The notes beneath the pieces are model-generated. The model did not search any database. It was given only the letters and a program-made list of their open reading frames with translations, and was not told the origin of the DNA. A stretch of 64,000 nucleotides of DNA from Bacillus sp. AFS041924 (GTDB taxonomy: Bacteria > Bacillota > Bacilli > Bacillales > Bacillaceae_G): contig NZ_NULG01000030.1 in assembly GCF_002577195.1 (NCBI RefSeq), forward strand, positions 18,050-82,049. Reading direction: 5' to 3'. Of this stretch, positions 16,854 to 25,880 are shown piece after piece (the first letter of the stretch is position 1; each line of letters begins with the position of its first letter). The translations under genes and the position numbers were made by a program.

Positions 16854-17384
16854 TTATGCCAAAAACACTGCTCCATAAACAAGTGCTCCCCCGATTACAT
16901 ATGCAGGGTGAATTTTCCAGCGTTCTAAAAATAATAAGGAAAGTACACTAATAATAATTGTTTGAGTAACACCTACGCCAGTATATGAATCGTTAAAAAA
17001 GTCAAAGGCCATAATGCCGAGTAATACGGCAATTAAAGGTCTTACTAGTGAAGTCATTTTTTTAACTTTAGGTGAACTTTTATGCTTCATTAATATACTT
17101 AGTAAAGCAATCATTAAAATTAGTGAGGGTGCGATTGATGCAAATAATCCTACAAAGGATCCTAATACTCCACCCTCAACATATCCAATATACCCGGCCA
17201 TCTTTGTAGCAATTGGACCTGGTAGAGCATTACCTAGTGCAAGCACATTACTAAATTCAACCGAAGATAGCCATCCGTACTTATCTACTACTTCATTCTC
17301 AATAAGAGGGATTGAGGCAGGTCCTCCACCATATCCGAAAATTCCGGGTAAGAAAAATGCTAAAAATATTTTCCAATAAATCAT
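16854..17384 (-). CDS. ywrA: Half-size chromate transporter (CHR family), subunit 2
   Basis: 176-aa short-chain CHR protein with about five or six helices and the family motifs GYGGGPASIPLI and LALGNALPGPIATKM. Short CHR proteins work as pairs of antiparallel homologues; in B. subtilis ywrA and ywrB together confer chromate resistance. This one overlaps the preceding homologue by 4 nt (ATGA), so the pair is co-translated. Last gene of a run that starts with the peptide importer. Which of the two corresponds to YwrA is uncertain. Confidence 0.85.
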   Translation of the reverse strand: MIYWKIFLAFFLPGIFGYGGGPASIPLIENEVVDKYGWLSSVEFSNVLALGNALPGPIATKMAGYIGYVEGGVLGSFVGLFASIAPSLILMIALLSILMKHKSSPKVKKMTSLVRPLIAVLLGIMAFDFFNDSYTGVGVTQTIIISVLSLLFLERWKIHPAYVIGGALVYGAVFLA

Positions 17385-17947
17385 GATGCCTTCACCTTCT
17401 TCTTCTTTTCATTTTTACTTTTTGAGAAAAAGGCGTATCCAACTAAGCACCCAATTAATATAGCCGGATGTACATTTAAAAAATATAAGAGGATAAAGCT
17501 CGCTACTACGATACTACTAGTCATTTTCCAGCCAAGTGATTCTTTCGACTTCTCTACAAATTCCCATGTTAAGGTGGCCAACATAACTCCGACTACTGGA
17601 ACAACCGCTTTTGACATCCCCTGTACCCAGGCAATACCTTTAAAGTGATTCAGTGTAGATAACAGAAGGACAAGTAGGAAGACTGTTGGTAGAGTTGTTG
17701 CAATAATGGCATTTAGCATACCTACTACGCCACCTATTCTCCAACCTACATATCCAGCAAGCTTTGTAGCGATTGGGCCTGGAAGAGCATTTCCGATTGC
17801 GAGTACATCTGAAAAGTCATCCTTACTTAACCATTTATACTTGTCAACAACCTCTGTATGTATAAGAGGGATTGAAGAGGGACCTCCTCCGTAACCTAAC
17901 ATTCCTACTCTGAAAAAAGCTAAAAAAAGTCTCCATTGTTTTAACAT
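17381..17947 (-). CDS. ywrB: Half-size chromate transporter (CHR family), subunit 1
   Basis: 188-aa short-chain CHR protein with GMLGYGGGPSSIPLI, LAIGNALPGPIATKLAGYVGW and about six hydrophobic segments, ending in a Lys-rich tail. It is paired with the next gene, with which it shares a 4-nt overlap. The gamma-glutamyltransferase-like gene ends 12 nt upstream, so all three are likely cotranscribed. The physiological substrate of chromosomal CHR pairs is often unknown; chromate efflux is the family activity. Confidence 0.85.
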   Translation of the reverse strand: MLKQWRLFLAFFRVGMLGYGGGPSSIPLIHTEVVDKYKWLSKDDFSDVLAIGNALPGPIATKLAGYVGWRIGGVVGMLNAIIATTLPTVFLLVLLLSTLNHFKGIAWVQGMSKAVVPVVGVMLATLTWEFVEKSKESLGWKMTSSIVVASFILLYFLNVHPAILIGCLVGYAFFSKSKNEKKKKVKAS

Positions 17948-17959
17948 TAAACCATTCCT

Positions 17960-19570
17960 TTACCAAACTGCAATTGCGCCATCTGTTCGGGATTCTGTTC
18001 CTCCCATTAGCACCCCGGTCCTAGGATTACGCCAAATAATTTGACCTCTTCCGAAACTACTACAATCTGTAGCTACTTGAATTTGATGACCTTTTCTAGC
18101 AAGTGCTTGGGCTATATAATTTGGAAAATGAGGTTCGACGACCACTTTTTTCCCTTCCATCCATTGCCATCTAGGTGCGTCTAATGCACTTTGAGGATTT
18201 AGTAGAAAATCCACAGTATTCATCACAACTTGTGCATGACCTTGTGGTTGCATATATCCTCCCATTACTCCAAAAGGACCTACAGCTTCACCATCTTTTG
18301 TTAAGAATCCTGGAATAATAGTGTGATATGTTCTTTTACCAGGCTTTAGTGAGTTAGAATGGTCTGGATTTAATGAAAAATCATGTCCTCTATTTTGAAG
18401 GGCAATACCTGTGTCAGGAATGACGATCCCTGAGCCAAAACCCATATAGTTACTTTGAATAAAGGAAATCATGTTCCCTTCCCCATCAGCAGCCGCTAAA
18501 TAAACGGTACCACCTTTAGGAGGAGTATAGCTTTCTGGCTCGATCGCTTTGTCACCAATTAATTCTCTACGCGACCTTGCATATTCTTCCGATAATAGTT
18601 CGTCTACATCAATTTCCATATGCTCTGAATCTGTAATAAACGCTTTTCCATCAGTAAAAGCTAGTTTCATTGCTTCTATTTGCTTATGATATGTATCAAC
18701 ATCATCTTTCGTAGAAAAGTTAAAACCTTTGGCAATATTTAATGCCATTAACGCTACCATGCCTTGTCCATTCGGTGGAATTTCCCAAACATCGTATCCG
18801 CGATAGTTCGTTGAGATTGGTTTCACCCATTCTACTTTATATTCACTTAAGTCTTCTGAACTTAAATAGCCATTGTGTTCCTTCATGAAAGAAACAATCT
18901 TTTCTGCTAAGTTGCCTCGGTAAAAACTTTCAGCATTCGTTTTACCAATTTCACGTAATGTTTTTGCATGCGCTTTAGATGACCATAGTTCACCAATCTC
19001 TGGTGCTCGGTTATTTGGAGCGAATGTTTTGAACCATTCGTCGTATTCTGGTGTGGTAAATTGCTTTTTAAACTTTTCATAAGCTATATTCCAAAACTTC
19101 CCTAAAATCGGGGAAAGTGGGTAACCTTCTTCAGCAAGCGTAATGGCTGGTTGTAGAACCTCTTCAAATGATAATTTACCAAAACGCTTCGATAATGCTG
19201 CCCATGCTGCAGGTACTCCTGGAACCGTAACAGGAACCACTCCATGAGATGGCATCTTCTCAATTCCTTGTTCATTTAGCTTTTCAATCGAAATTGACTT
19301 AGGCGCTGGACCGCTACCGTTTAAACCGTGCAGCTCCCCTTTTACCCAAACTAGTGCAAAAGCGTCACCGCCTATTCCATTTGAAGTCGGTTCAACAACC
19401 GTTAAAGCTGCTGCTGTAGCAATAGCAGCATCAATTGCGTTACCACCTTTTTTCAATATGTCTAGCCCTGCTTGCGCGGCTAATGGCTGTGAAGTTGCCA
19501 CCATTCCATTTTTTCCAAATGTTGTATGGCGTTGTGCTGAATATGGATTATTTAAATGATCTAACTGCAT
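17960..19570 (-). CDS. ywrD: Gamma-glutamyltransferase-like hydrolase (YwrD type)
   Basis: N-terminal-nucleophile hydrolase of the gamma-glutamyltranspeptidase family, 536 aa. The expected autocleavage nucleophile is the Thr in GGTVYLAAADGEGN (about residue 355); FIQSNYMGFGSG and VMGGYMQPQGHAQ are substrate-pocket motifs. No signal peptide is present, so unlike Ggt it should act in the cytoplasm. I chose the ATG giving MQLDHLNNPYSAQ because AAAGGAGAAG stands 6 nt before it; 12 upstream codons overlap the transporter gene. Its place after a peptide importer suggests cleavage of imported gamma-glutamyl peptides. Confidence 0.88.
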   Translation of the reverse strand: MQLDHLNNPYSAQRHTTFGKNGMVATSQPLAAQAGLDILKKGGNAIDAAIATAAALTVVEPTSNGIGGDAFALVWVKGELHGLNGSGPAPKSISIEKLNEQGIEKMPSHGVVPVTVPGVPAAWAALSKRFGKLSFEEVLQPAITLAEEGYPLSPILGKFWNIAYEKFKKQFTTPEYDEWFKTFAPNNRAPEIGELWSSKAHAKTLREIGKTNAESFYRGNLAEKIVSFMKEHNGYLSSEDLSEYKVEWVKPISTNYRGYDVWEIPPNGQGMVALMALNIAKGFNFSTKDDVDTYHKQIEAMKLAFTDGKAFITDSEHMEIDVDELLSEEYARSRRELIGDKAIEPESYTPPKGGTVYLAAADGEGNMISFIQSNYMGFGSGIVIPDTGIALQNRGHDFSLNPDHSNSLKPGKRTYHTIIPGFLTKDGEAVGPFGVMGGYMQPQGHAQVVMNTVDFLLNPQSALDAPRWQWMEGKKVVVEPHFPNYIAQALARKGHQIQVATDCSSFGRGQIIWRNPRTGVLMGGTESRTDGAIAVW

Positions 19571-19584
19571 CTGTTTCTTCTCCT

Positions 19585-20571
19585 TTAAGCATCTACATGG
19601 TGACATGCAACATAATGATTTTCTTCAATTTCTTTCCACTCTGGCTTTGCTTGACCACAAAGTTCTGTTGCTAGCGGACAACGAGTTCGGAATGTACAAC
19701 CTGAAGGTGGATTCGCTGGATTCGGAATTTCACCAGTCAAACGAATTTTATCCGTTCTTTTTCCTACCTTTGGGCGTGGAATCGCAGATAGTAACGCCTT
19801 CGTATAAGGATGTAATGGATTATTATATAGTTTGTCTGCTGGAGCTAACTCAACTGTATTCCCTAAATACATGACTAAAACTCGATCGCAAAAATAACGT
19901 ACGACCCCTAAATCATGAGAGATAAATAAATAAGTTAAATTATATGTTGCTTGCAATGATTTTAAGAGTTTTAACACTTGTGCTTGTACTGACACATCAA
20001 GTGCAGAAACTGCCTCATCACAAATGATTAACGATGGATTTAGAGCAATAGCTCTTGCAATTCCAATTCGTTGTCTTTGTCCACCACTGAACTCATGAGG
20101 GTAACGATCATAATGATCTTCATTTAATCCTACTTCATGAAGCAAACCGATTACCTTTTCTTTACGTTCTTGTTTTGATAGATTCGTATGAATAACAAAA
20201 ACTTCCTCCAATGCATCACCAATTCGTTGTCTTGGATTTAATGAAGCATATGGATCTTGGAAAATCATTTGCATTTGTCTCTTAAAATCATTTCGACTCT
20301 TATTAGATAAATGCTGAATTTCTGTATCTTTAAAAATTACTTTTCCACCAGTAATATCTTCAAGTCCCAAAATTGTTTTTCCTAAAGTAGATTTACCACA
20401 ACCTGATTCACCTACAACGCCTAAACTTTCACCTTCTAAAAGTGTAAGGCTTACTTCTTCAACTGCCTTAACATGACCTTGAACTTTTTTTAGTAGGCCT
20501 CCACGAATCGGATAATATTTTTTAACATTTCGAAGCTCTAATAAAGGTGATTTACTTTTCGTTAAAGTCAT
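19585..20571 (-). CDS. dppF: Oligopeptide/dipeptide ABC transporter ATPase, DppF/OppF type
   Basis: 328-aa cytoplasmic ATPase energising peptide import. Walker [11 protein letters not shown]-loop [14 protein letters not shown], signature [17 protein letters not shown] and Walker [13 protein letters not shown] are all present. A C-terminal oligopeptide-transporter extension with cysteines (GCTFRTRCP) is typical. It overlaps dppD by 4 nt and is followed 14 nt later by the gamma-glutamyltransferase-like gene. Substrate cannot be read from the ATPase. Confidence 0.9.
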   Translation of the reverse strand: MTLTKSKSPLLELRNVKKYYPIRGGLLKKVQGHVKAVEEVSLTLLEGESLGVVGESGCGKSTLGKTILGLEDITGGKVIFKDTEIQHLSNKSRNDFKRQMQMIFQDPYASLNPRQRIGDALEEVFVIHTNLSKQERKEKVIGLLHEVGLNEDHYDRYPHEFSGGQRQRIGIARAIALNPSLIICDEAVSALDVSVQAQVLKLLKSLQATYNLTYLFISHDLGVVRYFCDRVLVMYLGNTVELAPADKLYNNPLHPYTKALLSAIPRPKVGKRTDKIRLTGEIPNPANPPSGCTFRTRCPLATELCGQAKPEWKEIEENHYVACHHVDA

Positions 20572-21545
20572 ATCGCATCCTCCTCACTTAACCAACATTT
20601 AACTGTGTGCCCATCCTTTATTGTAAATTCTTTTGGTACTTCAACTTTGCAGCGTGCTAATGCATGTTCACAACGTGGATGAAAACGGCAACCAGTTATT
20701 TGTTCATTTAAGCTCGGTGTCGAACCTGGAATCGCTTCTAGTTCAAAATCAGGATCATCAACATTTGGTACAGATTTTAATAATCCTCTAGTATATGGAT
20801 GACTTGGATGATTAAAGATCTCATCGACTGGACCTTCTTCGATTTTTTCTCCTGCATACATGACCATTACTTTATCTGCTATTTCAGCTACGACTCCCAT
20901 ATCATGTGTAACCATGACGACACCCATTCCAAGTTCTTCTTGTAAGTCATGGATTAAATCTAAAATTTGGGATTGAATCGTAACATCAAGTGCAGTTGTT
21001 GGTTCGTCTGCAATTAAAAGGCCAGGAGTACAAGCTAATGAAATGGCAATCATAACTCTTTGTCTCATTCCGCCGCTTAACTCATGAGGATATTGATTCA
21101 TTCTTTTTTCGGGATAAGGTATTCCTACTTGCTTTAAAAGTTCAATTCCTTTTTGATTTGCATCTTGTTTCGAAAGCTTTTGGTGAATCATAAGTGGCTC
21201 ACGTAGCTGATAACCAATTGTAATGACAGGATTTAACGCAGTCATTGGCTCTTGGAAGATCATCGATATTTTATTACCTCTTATTTTTCTTAATTCATCA
21301 GCTGATAATTTAGTTAAGTCAGTTCCCTCTAATTGAATTGAACCGCTTTTTATTGAACCATTACTTGGTAATAATCCCATGATGGACAATGATGTAATAC
21401 TTTTTCCACAACCTGATTCTCCAACTATACATAAAGTTTCACTCTTATTAACTGAAAAGGATACGTTTCGAACAGCTGGGATTTCTCCATCAGCCGTTCG
21501 AAACGTAGTTACTAAATTATTTACAGATAGAAGCTCTGTTGCCAT
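20568..21545 (-). CDS. dppD: Oligopeptide/dipeptide ABC transporter ATPase, DppD/OppD type
   Basis: 325-aa partner ATPase of the peptide importer. It has Walker [16 protein letters not shown]-loop [13 protein letters not shown], signature [16 protein letters not shown], Walker [13 protein letters not shown] and the C-terminal [11 protein letters not shown] segment. I start at [10 protein letters not shown], 13 codons into the longest frame, because that matches family N-termini and begins 8 nt after the upstream stop; the ribosome binding site (GAGTAGGT) is modest. Confidence 0.9.
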   Translation of the reverse strand: MATELLSVNNLVTTFRTADGEIPAVRNVSFSVNKSETLCIVGESGCGKSITSLSIMGLLPSNGSIKSGSIQLEGTDLTKLSADELRKIRGNKISMIFQEPMTALNPVITIGYQLREPLMIHQKLSKQDANQKGIELLKQVGIPYPEKRMNQYPHELSGGMRQRVMIAISLACTPGLLIADEPTTALDVTIQSQILDLIHDLQEELGMGVVMVTHDMGVVAEIADKVMVMYAGEKIEEGPVDEIFNHPSHPYTRGLLKSVPNVDDPDFELEAIPGSTPSLNEQITGCRFHPRCEHALARCKVEVPKEFTIKDGHTVKCWLSEEDAI

Positions 21546-21553
21546 ACTATTAC

Positions 21554-23074
21554 CTACTCTCTGTGTACGTTGTATAATGACCATTGGCCAGTAGGATCGA
21601 TTTCAATACCTTTAACCGATTGATCAACTGCAGAAGTAACTACACCTTGATTCATAACGATTACTGGAGCATCTTTAACTAATAATTCATTTGCTTCTTT
21701 TAATTTTTCTTTTCTGGCATCTGGATCAATCGTTTGACGAGACTCATTAACTAACTGATCAAATTGCTTATTACTATATGAAATTCGGTTTGATGATCCT
21801 AAATTGTCAGAGTGGAAGTTAGGATAGAATAATTCACTACCATCAGCTGTACTATTTGACCAGCCTAAGAATGTAACATCGTATTGCCCTTTTGTTGCTG
21901 CATCTAGGAAAGTTCCCCACTCCATTGTTTCAAGCTTAACTTTTAAGCCAATTTCAGTCATTTGAGATTGAGCAATTTCAGCCATTTTCATATACATATC
22001 TCGGTTAGGAACAAGCATTTTTACTTCTTTTCCTTCAAAACCATTATCCTTAATTAGCTTTTTAGCTTTTTCTACATCATATGAATAACCAACTTTTTCG
22101 TCAGATGCGTCATATCCGAAAACTTTTGGTCCAATTACACTATTACCTTCGATTCCTAGACCGTTTAACTGATTAATATAAGCTTTACGATCTAATCCAT
22201 AAGCAACTGCCTGACGGAATGCTAAGTTATTCATTGGTGCTTTTTTCATGTTAAATCCTAAATAGTAAACAGGTGTTCCTTCTGCTTTTGAAACTTTTAC
22301 ATTCTTAATTGATTCTAAACGTTTAACTTGTTCTGCTGGTAGTGCATCGATAAATTGTACTTTCCCAGTTTGTAACATTGAAATAGCTGTTGAAACTTCA
22401 GGTACTACTTTAAATGTAACTTTTTTCAGTTTAGGTGCACTATTCCAATAATCTTTGTTTGCTTCAAGTACGATTTGGTCACCAGGTGTCCAGCTAACAA
22501 ACTTAAATGGCCCAGTTCCAACAGGGGTTTTCATTAAATCACTCTTTTTATCTGCTTCTGGGCTAACGATTGAAGCAGCAGTATGAGCAAGTGCAGCTAA
22601 AAGTGGTCCGTATGGATATTTCGTTTTAATTTCTACTTTGTAATCATCAATTACATTAACTGATTGAATCGGTTCTAATAATGATGCACGTGGAGCAGCA
22701 GTTTTTGGGTCACGGAATTTATCGAATGTGTATTTTACTGCTTCTGCGTTAAAATCTGTTCCGTCTTGAAATTTAATTCCCTTTTTTAAAGTAATTTCCC
22801 AAGTTTTATCATCTAGGTTAGTATAAGATTCTGCTAATAAAGGCTCGATTTCCATTGTTTTAGGATTTCTTTTAAATAATGTTTCGTAAACTTGCATGAT
22901 GACATTAGCTGAAACAGCATCATTTGTTAAAATTGGTGATAAACCTACAACATCTGATGTTGAAGCATATGTAAGTTCTTGTGAAACATTAGTGCTATTT
23001 GATCCAGTAGTTTTACTAGAGCAACCAGCAAGTAGAAGAATTGCACTAATTACGATAACCATCCATTTTTTCAT
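21554..23074 (-). CDS. Peptide ABC transporter substrate-binding lipoprotein
   Basis: 506-aa SBP family 5 protein (DppA/OppA/GsiB type). The lipoprotein signal peptide ends in LLLAGC, so Cys18 should be lipidated and anchored outside the membrane. Family motifs include FKRNPKTMEIEPLLAESY, WEITLKKGIKFQDGTDFNAEAVKYT and TPVGTGPFKF. It captures the solute for the two permeases upstream and the two ATPases downstream. The neighbouring gamma-glutamyltransferase-like gene suggests gamma-glutamyl peptides such as glutathione, by analogy with GsiB (inference). Confidence 0.9.
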   Translation of the reverse strand: MKKWMVIVISAILLLAGCSSKTTGSNSTNVSQELTYASTSDVVGLSPILTNDAVSANVIMQVYETLFKRNPKTMEIEPLLAESYTNLDDKTWEITLKKGIKFQDGTDFNAEAVKYTFDKFRDPKTAAPRASLLEPIQSVNVIDDYKVEIKTKYPYGPLLAALAHTAASIVSPEADKKSDLMKTPVGTGPFKFVSWTPGDQIVLEANKDYWNSAPKLKKVTFKVVPEVSTAISMLQTGKVQFIDALPAEQVKRLESIKNVKVSKAEGTPVYYLGFNMKKAPMNNLAFRQAVAYGLDRKAYINQLNGLGIEGNSVIGPKVFGYDASDEKVGYSYDVEKAKKLIKDNGFEGKEVKMLVPNRDMYMKMAEIAQSQMTEIGLKVKLETMEWGTFLDAATKGQYDVTFLGWSNSTADGSELFYPNFHSDNLGSSNRISYSNKQFDQLVNESRQTIDPDARKEKLKEANELLVKDAPVIVMNQGVVTSAVDQSVKGIEIDPTGQWSLYNVHRE

Positions 23075-23086
23075 TAACCCATCTCC

Positions 23087-23992
23087 TCAATCGTTAATAT
23101 TCATATTTGGATCTAAAGCATCTCTTAACCCATCACCTACGACATTAAAAGAGAAAACAATCAGCATAATTGCGATTCCTGGTACGATTGTCATATGAGG
23201 TGAAGAAAACATATAGTCTTGCCCTTGGGAAATCATTGAGCCCCATTCTGCTGTTGGAGGCTGAGCCCCGAGACCTAAATAACTAAGTGATGCTGTCGAT
23301 AAGATCGACGTAGCCATCCTCATTGTGGCAAAAACAATGATTGGTGCCATACAGTTTGGTAAAATATGCTTCACCATAATCCGTAAGTTACTTGCACCTA
23401 AAGTCCTCATTGCTTGTATGTACTCTTGTTTTTTTATCGATAAAACTGAACCACGAACGATCCTTGCACATGAAGGAATTGACCATATACTTATCGCAAC
23501 TGCTACATTCACTAAGCTTGTACCAAGAATTGCGATAATTAGCATAGCTAGTAGAATTCCAGGAAAAGCAAATAATAAATCTACTATTCTCATAAGCAGG
23601 CCATCTAGTTTTGAAAAATATCCAGCTAGCATGCCAATTGTAATCCCACCAATTAATCCGAGAATGACTGCACTAAATCCAACAACTAGTGATACACGAG
23701 ATCCGAATACGATTCGGCTCCACATATCCCTTCCATAATTATCAGTTCCTAACCAATGTCCACTTGAGAATATTGGCAGCTCCGTTGAAGTTAAATTTTG
23801 TTTAATTGGATCATGGACAGTAATTAATGGTGCAAATATTGCCATTAAAATTTGTAAAACAATAATGATTAATCCAAATACGGCTAATCGATTTTTCACT
23901 AATCGTTTAAACGTTTGAACAATAAATTTTTCTTTCTTTTTAGTCGTAGCTTGCTTTGTGCTTATGTTATTGATGACAACTTCTGTAGACAA
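23087..23992 (-). CDS. dppC: Peptide ABC transporter permease, DppC type
   Basis: 301-aa inner-membrane permease: an N-terminal helix (about 37-57) with the OppC-N domain, then the binding-protein-dependent transport domain of five helices with the EAA loop (IQAMRTLGASNLRIMVKHILPN). GTDNYGRDMWSRIVFGSRVSL is characteristic of DppC/OppC. It pairs with DppB, 22 nt upstream in the operon, to form the membrane channel. Confidence 0.92.
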   Translation of the reverse strand: MSTEVVINNISTKQATTKKKEKFIVQTFKRLVKNRLAVFGLIIIVLQILMAIFAPLITVHDPIKQNLTSTELPIFSSGHWLGTDNYGRDMWSRIVFGSRVSLVVGFSAVILGLIGGITIGMLAGYFSKLDGLLMRIVDLLFAFPGILLAMLIIAILGTSLVNVAVAISIWSIPSCARIVRGSVLSIKKQEYIQAMRTLGASNLRIMVKHILPNCMAPIIVFATMRMATSILSTASLSYLGLGAQPPTAEWGSMISQGQDYMFSSPHMTIVPGIAIMLIVFSFNVVGDGLRDALDPNMNIND

Positions 23993-24014
23993 AACTCTTC
24001 CTCCTTTCTACCAA

Positions 24015-24956
24015 TCAATCGTAGCTAATTCTTGGATCTATAAATACGTATAAAATATCAACAACTAAGTTAACAATTACAAACAGAGACGCCACAAGTA
24101 AAACTGCTCCTTGTACCATTGGAAAATCTCTAGCAGCAATTGCATCGATCATTAATCTTCCAACACCGTTTATTGCAAATACTTGTTCTGTAATTATTGT
24201 TCCTCCAAGAAGGAACCCAAAATTCAAACCAATAACAGTGATAACTGGAATCATCGAGTTTTTTAAAGCATGAACCCAAACAATCGATTTTTCTTTTACA
24301 CCTTTAGCTCTTGCGGTTCGTATGTAATCTGCTCGGATTACCTCTAACATAGATGAGCGACTCATTCTTGCAATCATCGCTGCTGAAGCTGTACCGAGTG
24401 CAATTGCAGGTAAAAGGATTTGCTTAAATCCTGCTACCGTCCAAATTGGTGAATCTAGTCCCCCAACAGGCAATAGTTGTAAGTTAACCCCAAAAATCAG
24501 AATAAGGATGGCACCTAACCAAAAGTTAGGTACTGATATACCCGCAAGTGCAATTATTGTACTTGATACATCCATCCAAGAATTTTGCTTAAGTGCAGAA
24601 ATAATACCTGTTATTACTCCGATTATTACTGCAACAATCATACTCGCGATTGCTAAACTTAAAGTATTAGGAAAACGGATTGAAATTGCCTCTGCAACCG
24701 ACTGTTTCGTTTGAAAGGAATATCCTAAATTCCCATGAAGTACGCCAGATAAATAATGCCAATATTGGACAAAAAACGAGTCATTCAGCCCCAAGCTTTC
24801 ACGAATAGCATTTAGATCAGCTTTTGTTGCTGTAGGTCCTCCAATGACTGCTGCTGGGTCACCAGGTGCTAAATGCATAGAAGCAAAGACTAAAAAGGAG
24901 ATACCTAGCAATAATAAAAACAATTGAAACAACCTTCTTAATATAAGTGACGCCAT
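24015..24956 (-). CDS. dppB: Peptide ABC transporter permease, DppB type
   Basis: 313-aa permease with the DppB N-terminus (LLLGISFLVFASMHLAPGDP), six helices, and the EAA loop IRTARAKGVKEKSIVWVHALKN. First gene of the importer operon; about 200 nt separate it from the Lrp/AsnC regulator gene, which ends in a terminator. The importer therefore probably has its own promoter in that gap, plausibly controlled by the adjacent regulator. Confidence 0.92.
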   Translation of the reverse strand: MASLILRRLFQLFLLLLGISFLVFASMHLAPGDPAAVIGGPTATKADLNAIRESLGLNDSFFVQYWHYLSGVLHGNLGYSFQTKQSVAEAISIRFPNTLSLAIASMIVAVIIGVITGIISALKQNSWMDVSSTIIALAGISVPNFWLGAILILIFGVNLQLLPVGGLDSPIWTVAGFKQILLPAIALGTASAAMIARMSRSSMLEVIRADYIRTARAKGVKEKSIVWVHALKNSMIPVITVIGLNFGFLLGGTIITEQVFAINGVGRLMIDAIAARDFPMVQGAVLLVASLFVIVNLVVDILYVFIDPRISYD

Positions 24957-25114
24957 CTTTCCACCTACTCCATTTGTAAATATATTAACTAAAATTACAT
25001 ACGTTTGTTAACTTGCAAGGACTAATAACCTAACAATGTAAATTTAATTATTCTCGATTATACCCCTAGGAGACAGAATATTCTATATTTTTATGAATTT
25101 TTACAAAAAATAGT

Positions 25115-25144
25115 AAAAAAAGACGAGAGATTACCAATCTCTCG
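25115..25144 (-). terminator. Terminator of the Lrp/AsnC regulator gene
   Basis: Stem CGAGAGATT / AATCTCTCG with loop ACC, followed on the minus strand by TCTTTTTTT. It sits 10 nt after the stop codon and separates the regulator from the importer operon. Confidence 0.88.
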
Positions 25145-25153
25145 CCAAAGTAA

Positions 25154-25603
25154 CTATAATTTTAAGCCATTTCTACTTTTAAATCTTCGTAATAAAATAT
25201 GACTTTCTACCCTTGTGATTCCTTCTAACGCATATAATTCATTATTTATAAACTGTTCTAAACTGACAAAATCATCGACTAATACATGCATATGTAAAGT
25301 ACTTGGACCCGTCATTTGATAACAACTAGCTACAACTGGATTATCTGCAAGTGCCTGAGCTACATCTACCAAAAATGCTGGTTCACAATCAACTTCAAAG
25401 AAAGCAGATACACCTTTTCCTATTTTTTCTGAATTAATAACTACTGAAAATCTCTCAATCACACCGTTTTTTATTAATTGATTTACACGTTCACGGATCG
25501 AAACTCTTGATAAATTAAGCTCTTTTCCAATATCGGCGTATGACATCCGTCCATTTTTAGTAAGCATCTCTAAAATTCTTTTATCAACGTTAGTTAGTTT
25601 CAT
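25154..25603 (-). CDS. Lrp/AsnC family transcriptional regulator (YwrC-like)
   Basis: 149-aa regulator: N-terminal AsnC-type helix-turn-helix (KNGRMSYADIGKELNLSRVSIRERVNQLIKNG, about 15-46) and a C-terminal RAM ligand-binding domain (60-140). Members form octamers that sense amino acids. In B. subtilis an Lrp-like gene, ywrC, accompanies ywrA, ywrB and ywrD, and here it precedes the importer-ywrD-ywrBA genes, so local control is likely. Ligand unknown. Confidence 0.88.
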   Translation of the reverse strand: MKLTNVDKRILEMLTKNGRMSYADIGKELNLSRVSIRERVNQLIKNGVIERFSVVINSEKIGKGVSAFFEVDCEPAFLVDVAQALADNPVVASCYQMTGPSTLHMHVLVDDFVSLEQFINNELYALEGITRVESHILLRRFKSRNGLKL

Positions 25604-25824
25604 TTATTCACCACTTTCCCCTTAAATGAAAACGCTTCCTTACTTTTTTATACTTTAACGCACTAAAATGTCCCCATAACTTAACCATGTTAAATTTTAA
25701 CGATAATTACTTTACAATGTAAAGTGATTCTCTATTATTTCCTTCAATATTCCCAATTTTCATCTCTAATTTTACAATAAAATATTAACCTAAAGATACT
25801 GGATTTTTATTTCAGTCAATAGTT

Positions 25825-25866
25825 AAAAGGATTGAAATCTTTTTTTAATTAGACTTCAATCCTTTT
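25825..25866 (-). terminator. Terminator of the yhgE-like gene
   Basis: Inverted repeat AAAAGGATTGAAATCT / AGACTTCAATCCTTTT (one mismatch), 15 nt after the stop codon, followed on the minus strand by a short U stretch. Confidence 0.75.
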
Positions 25867-25880
25867 GTTAATTGATTGTA

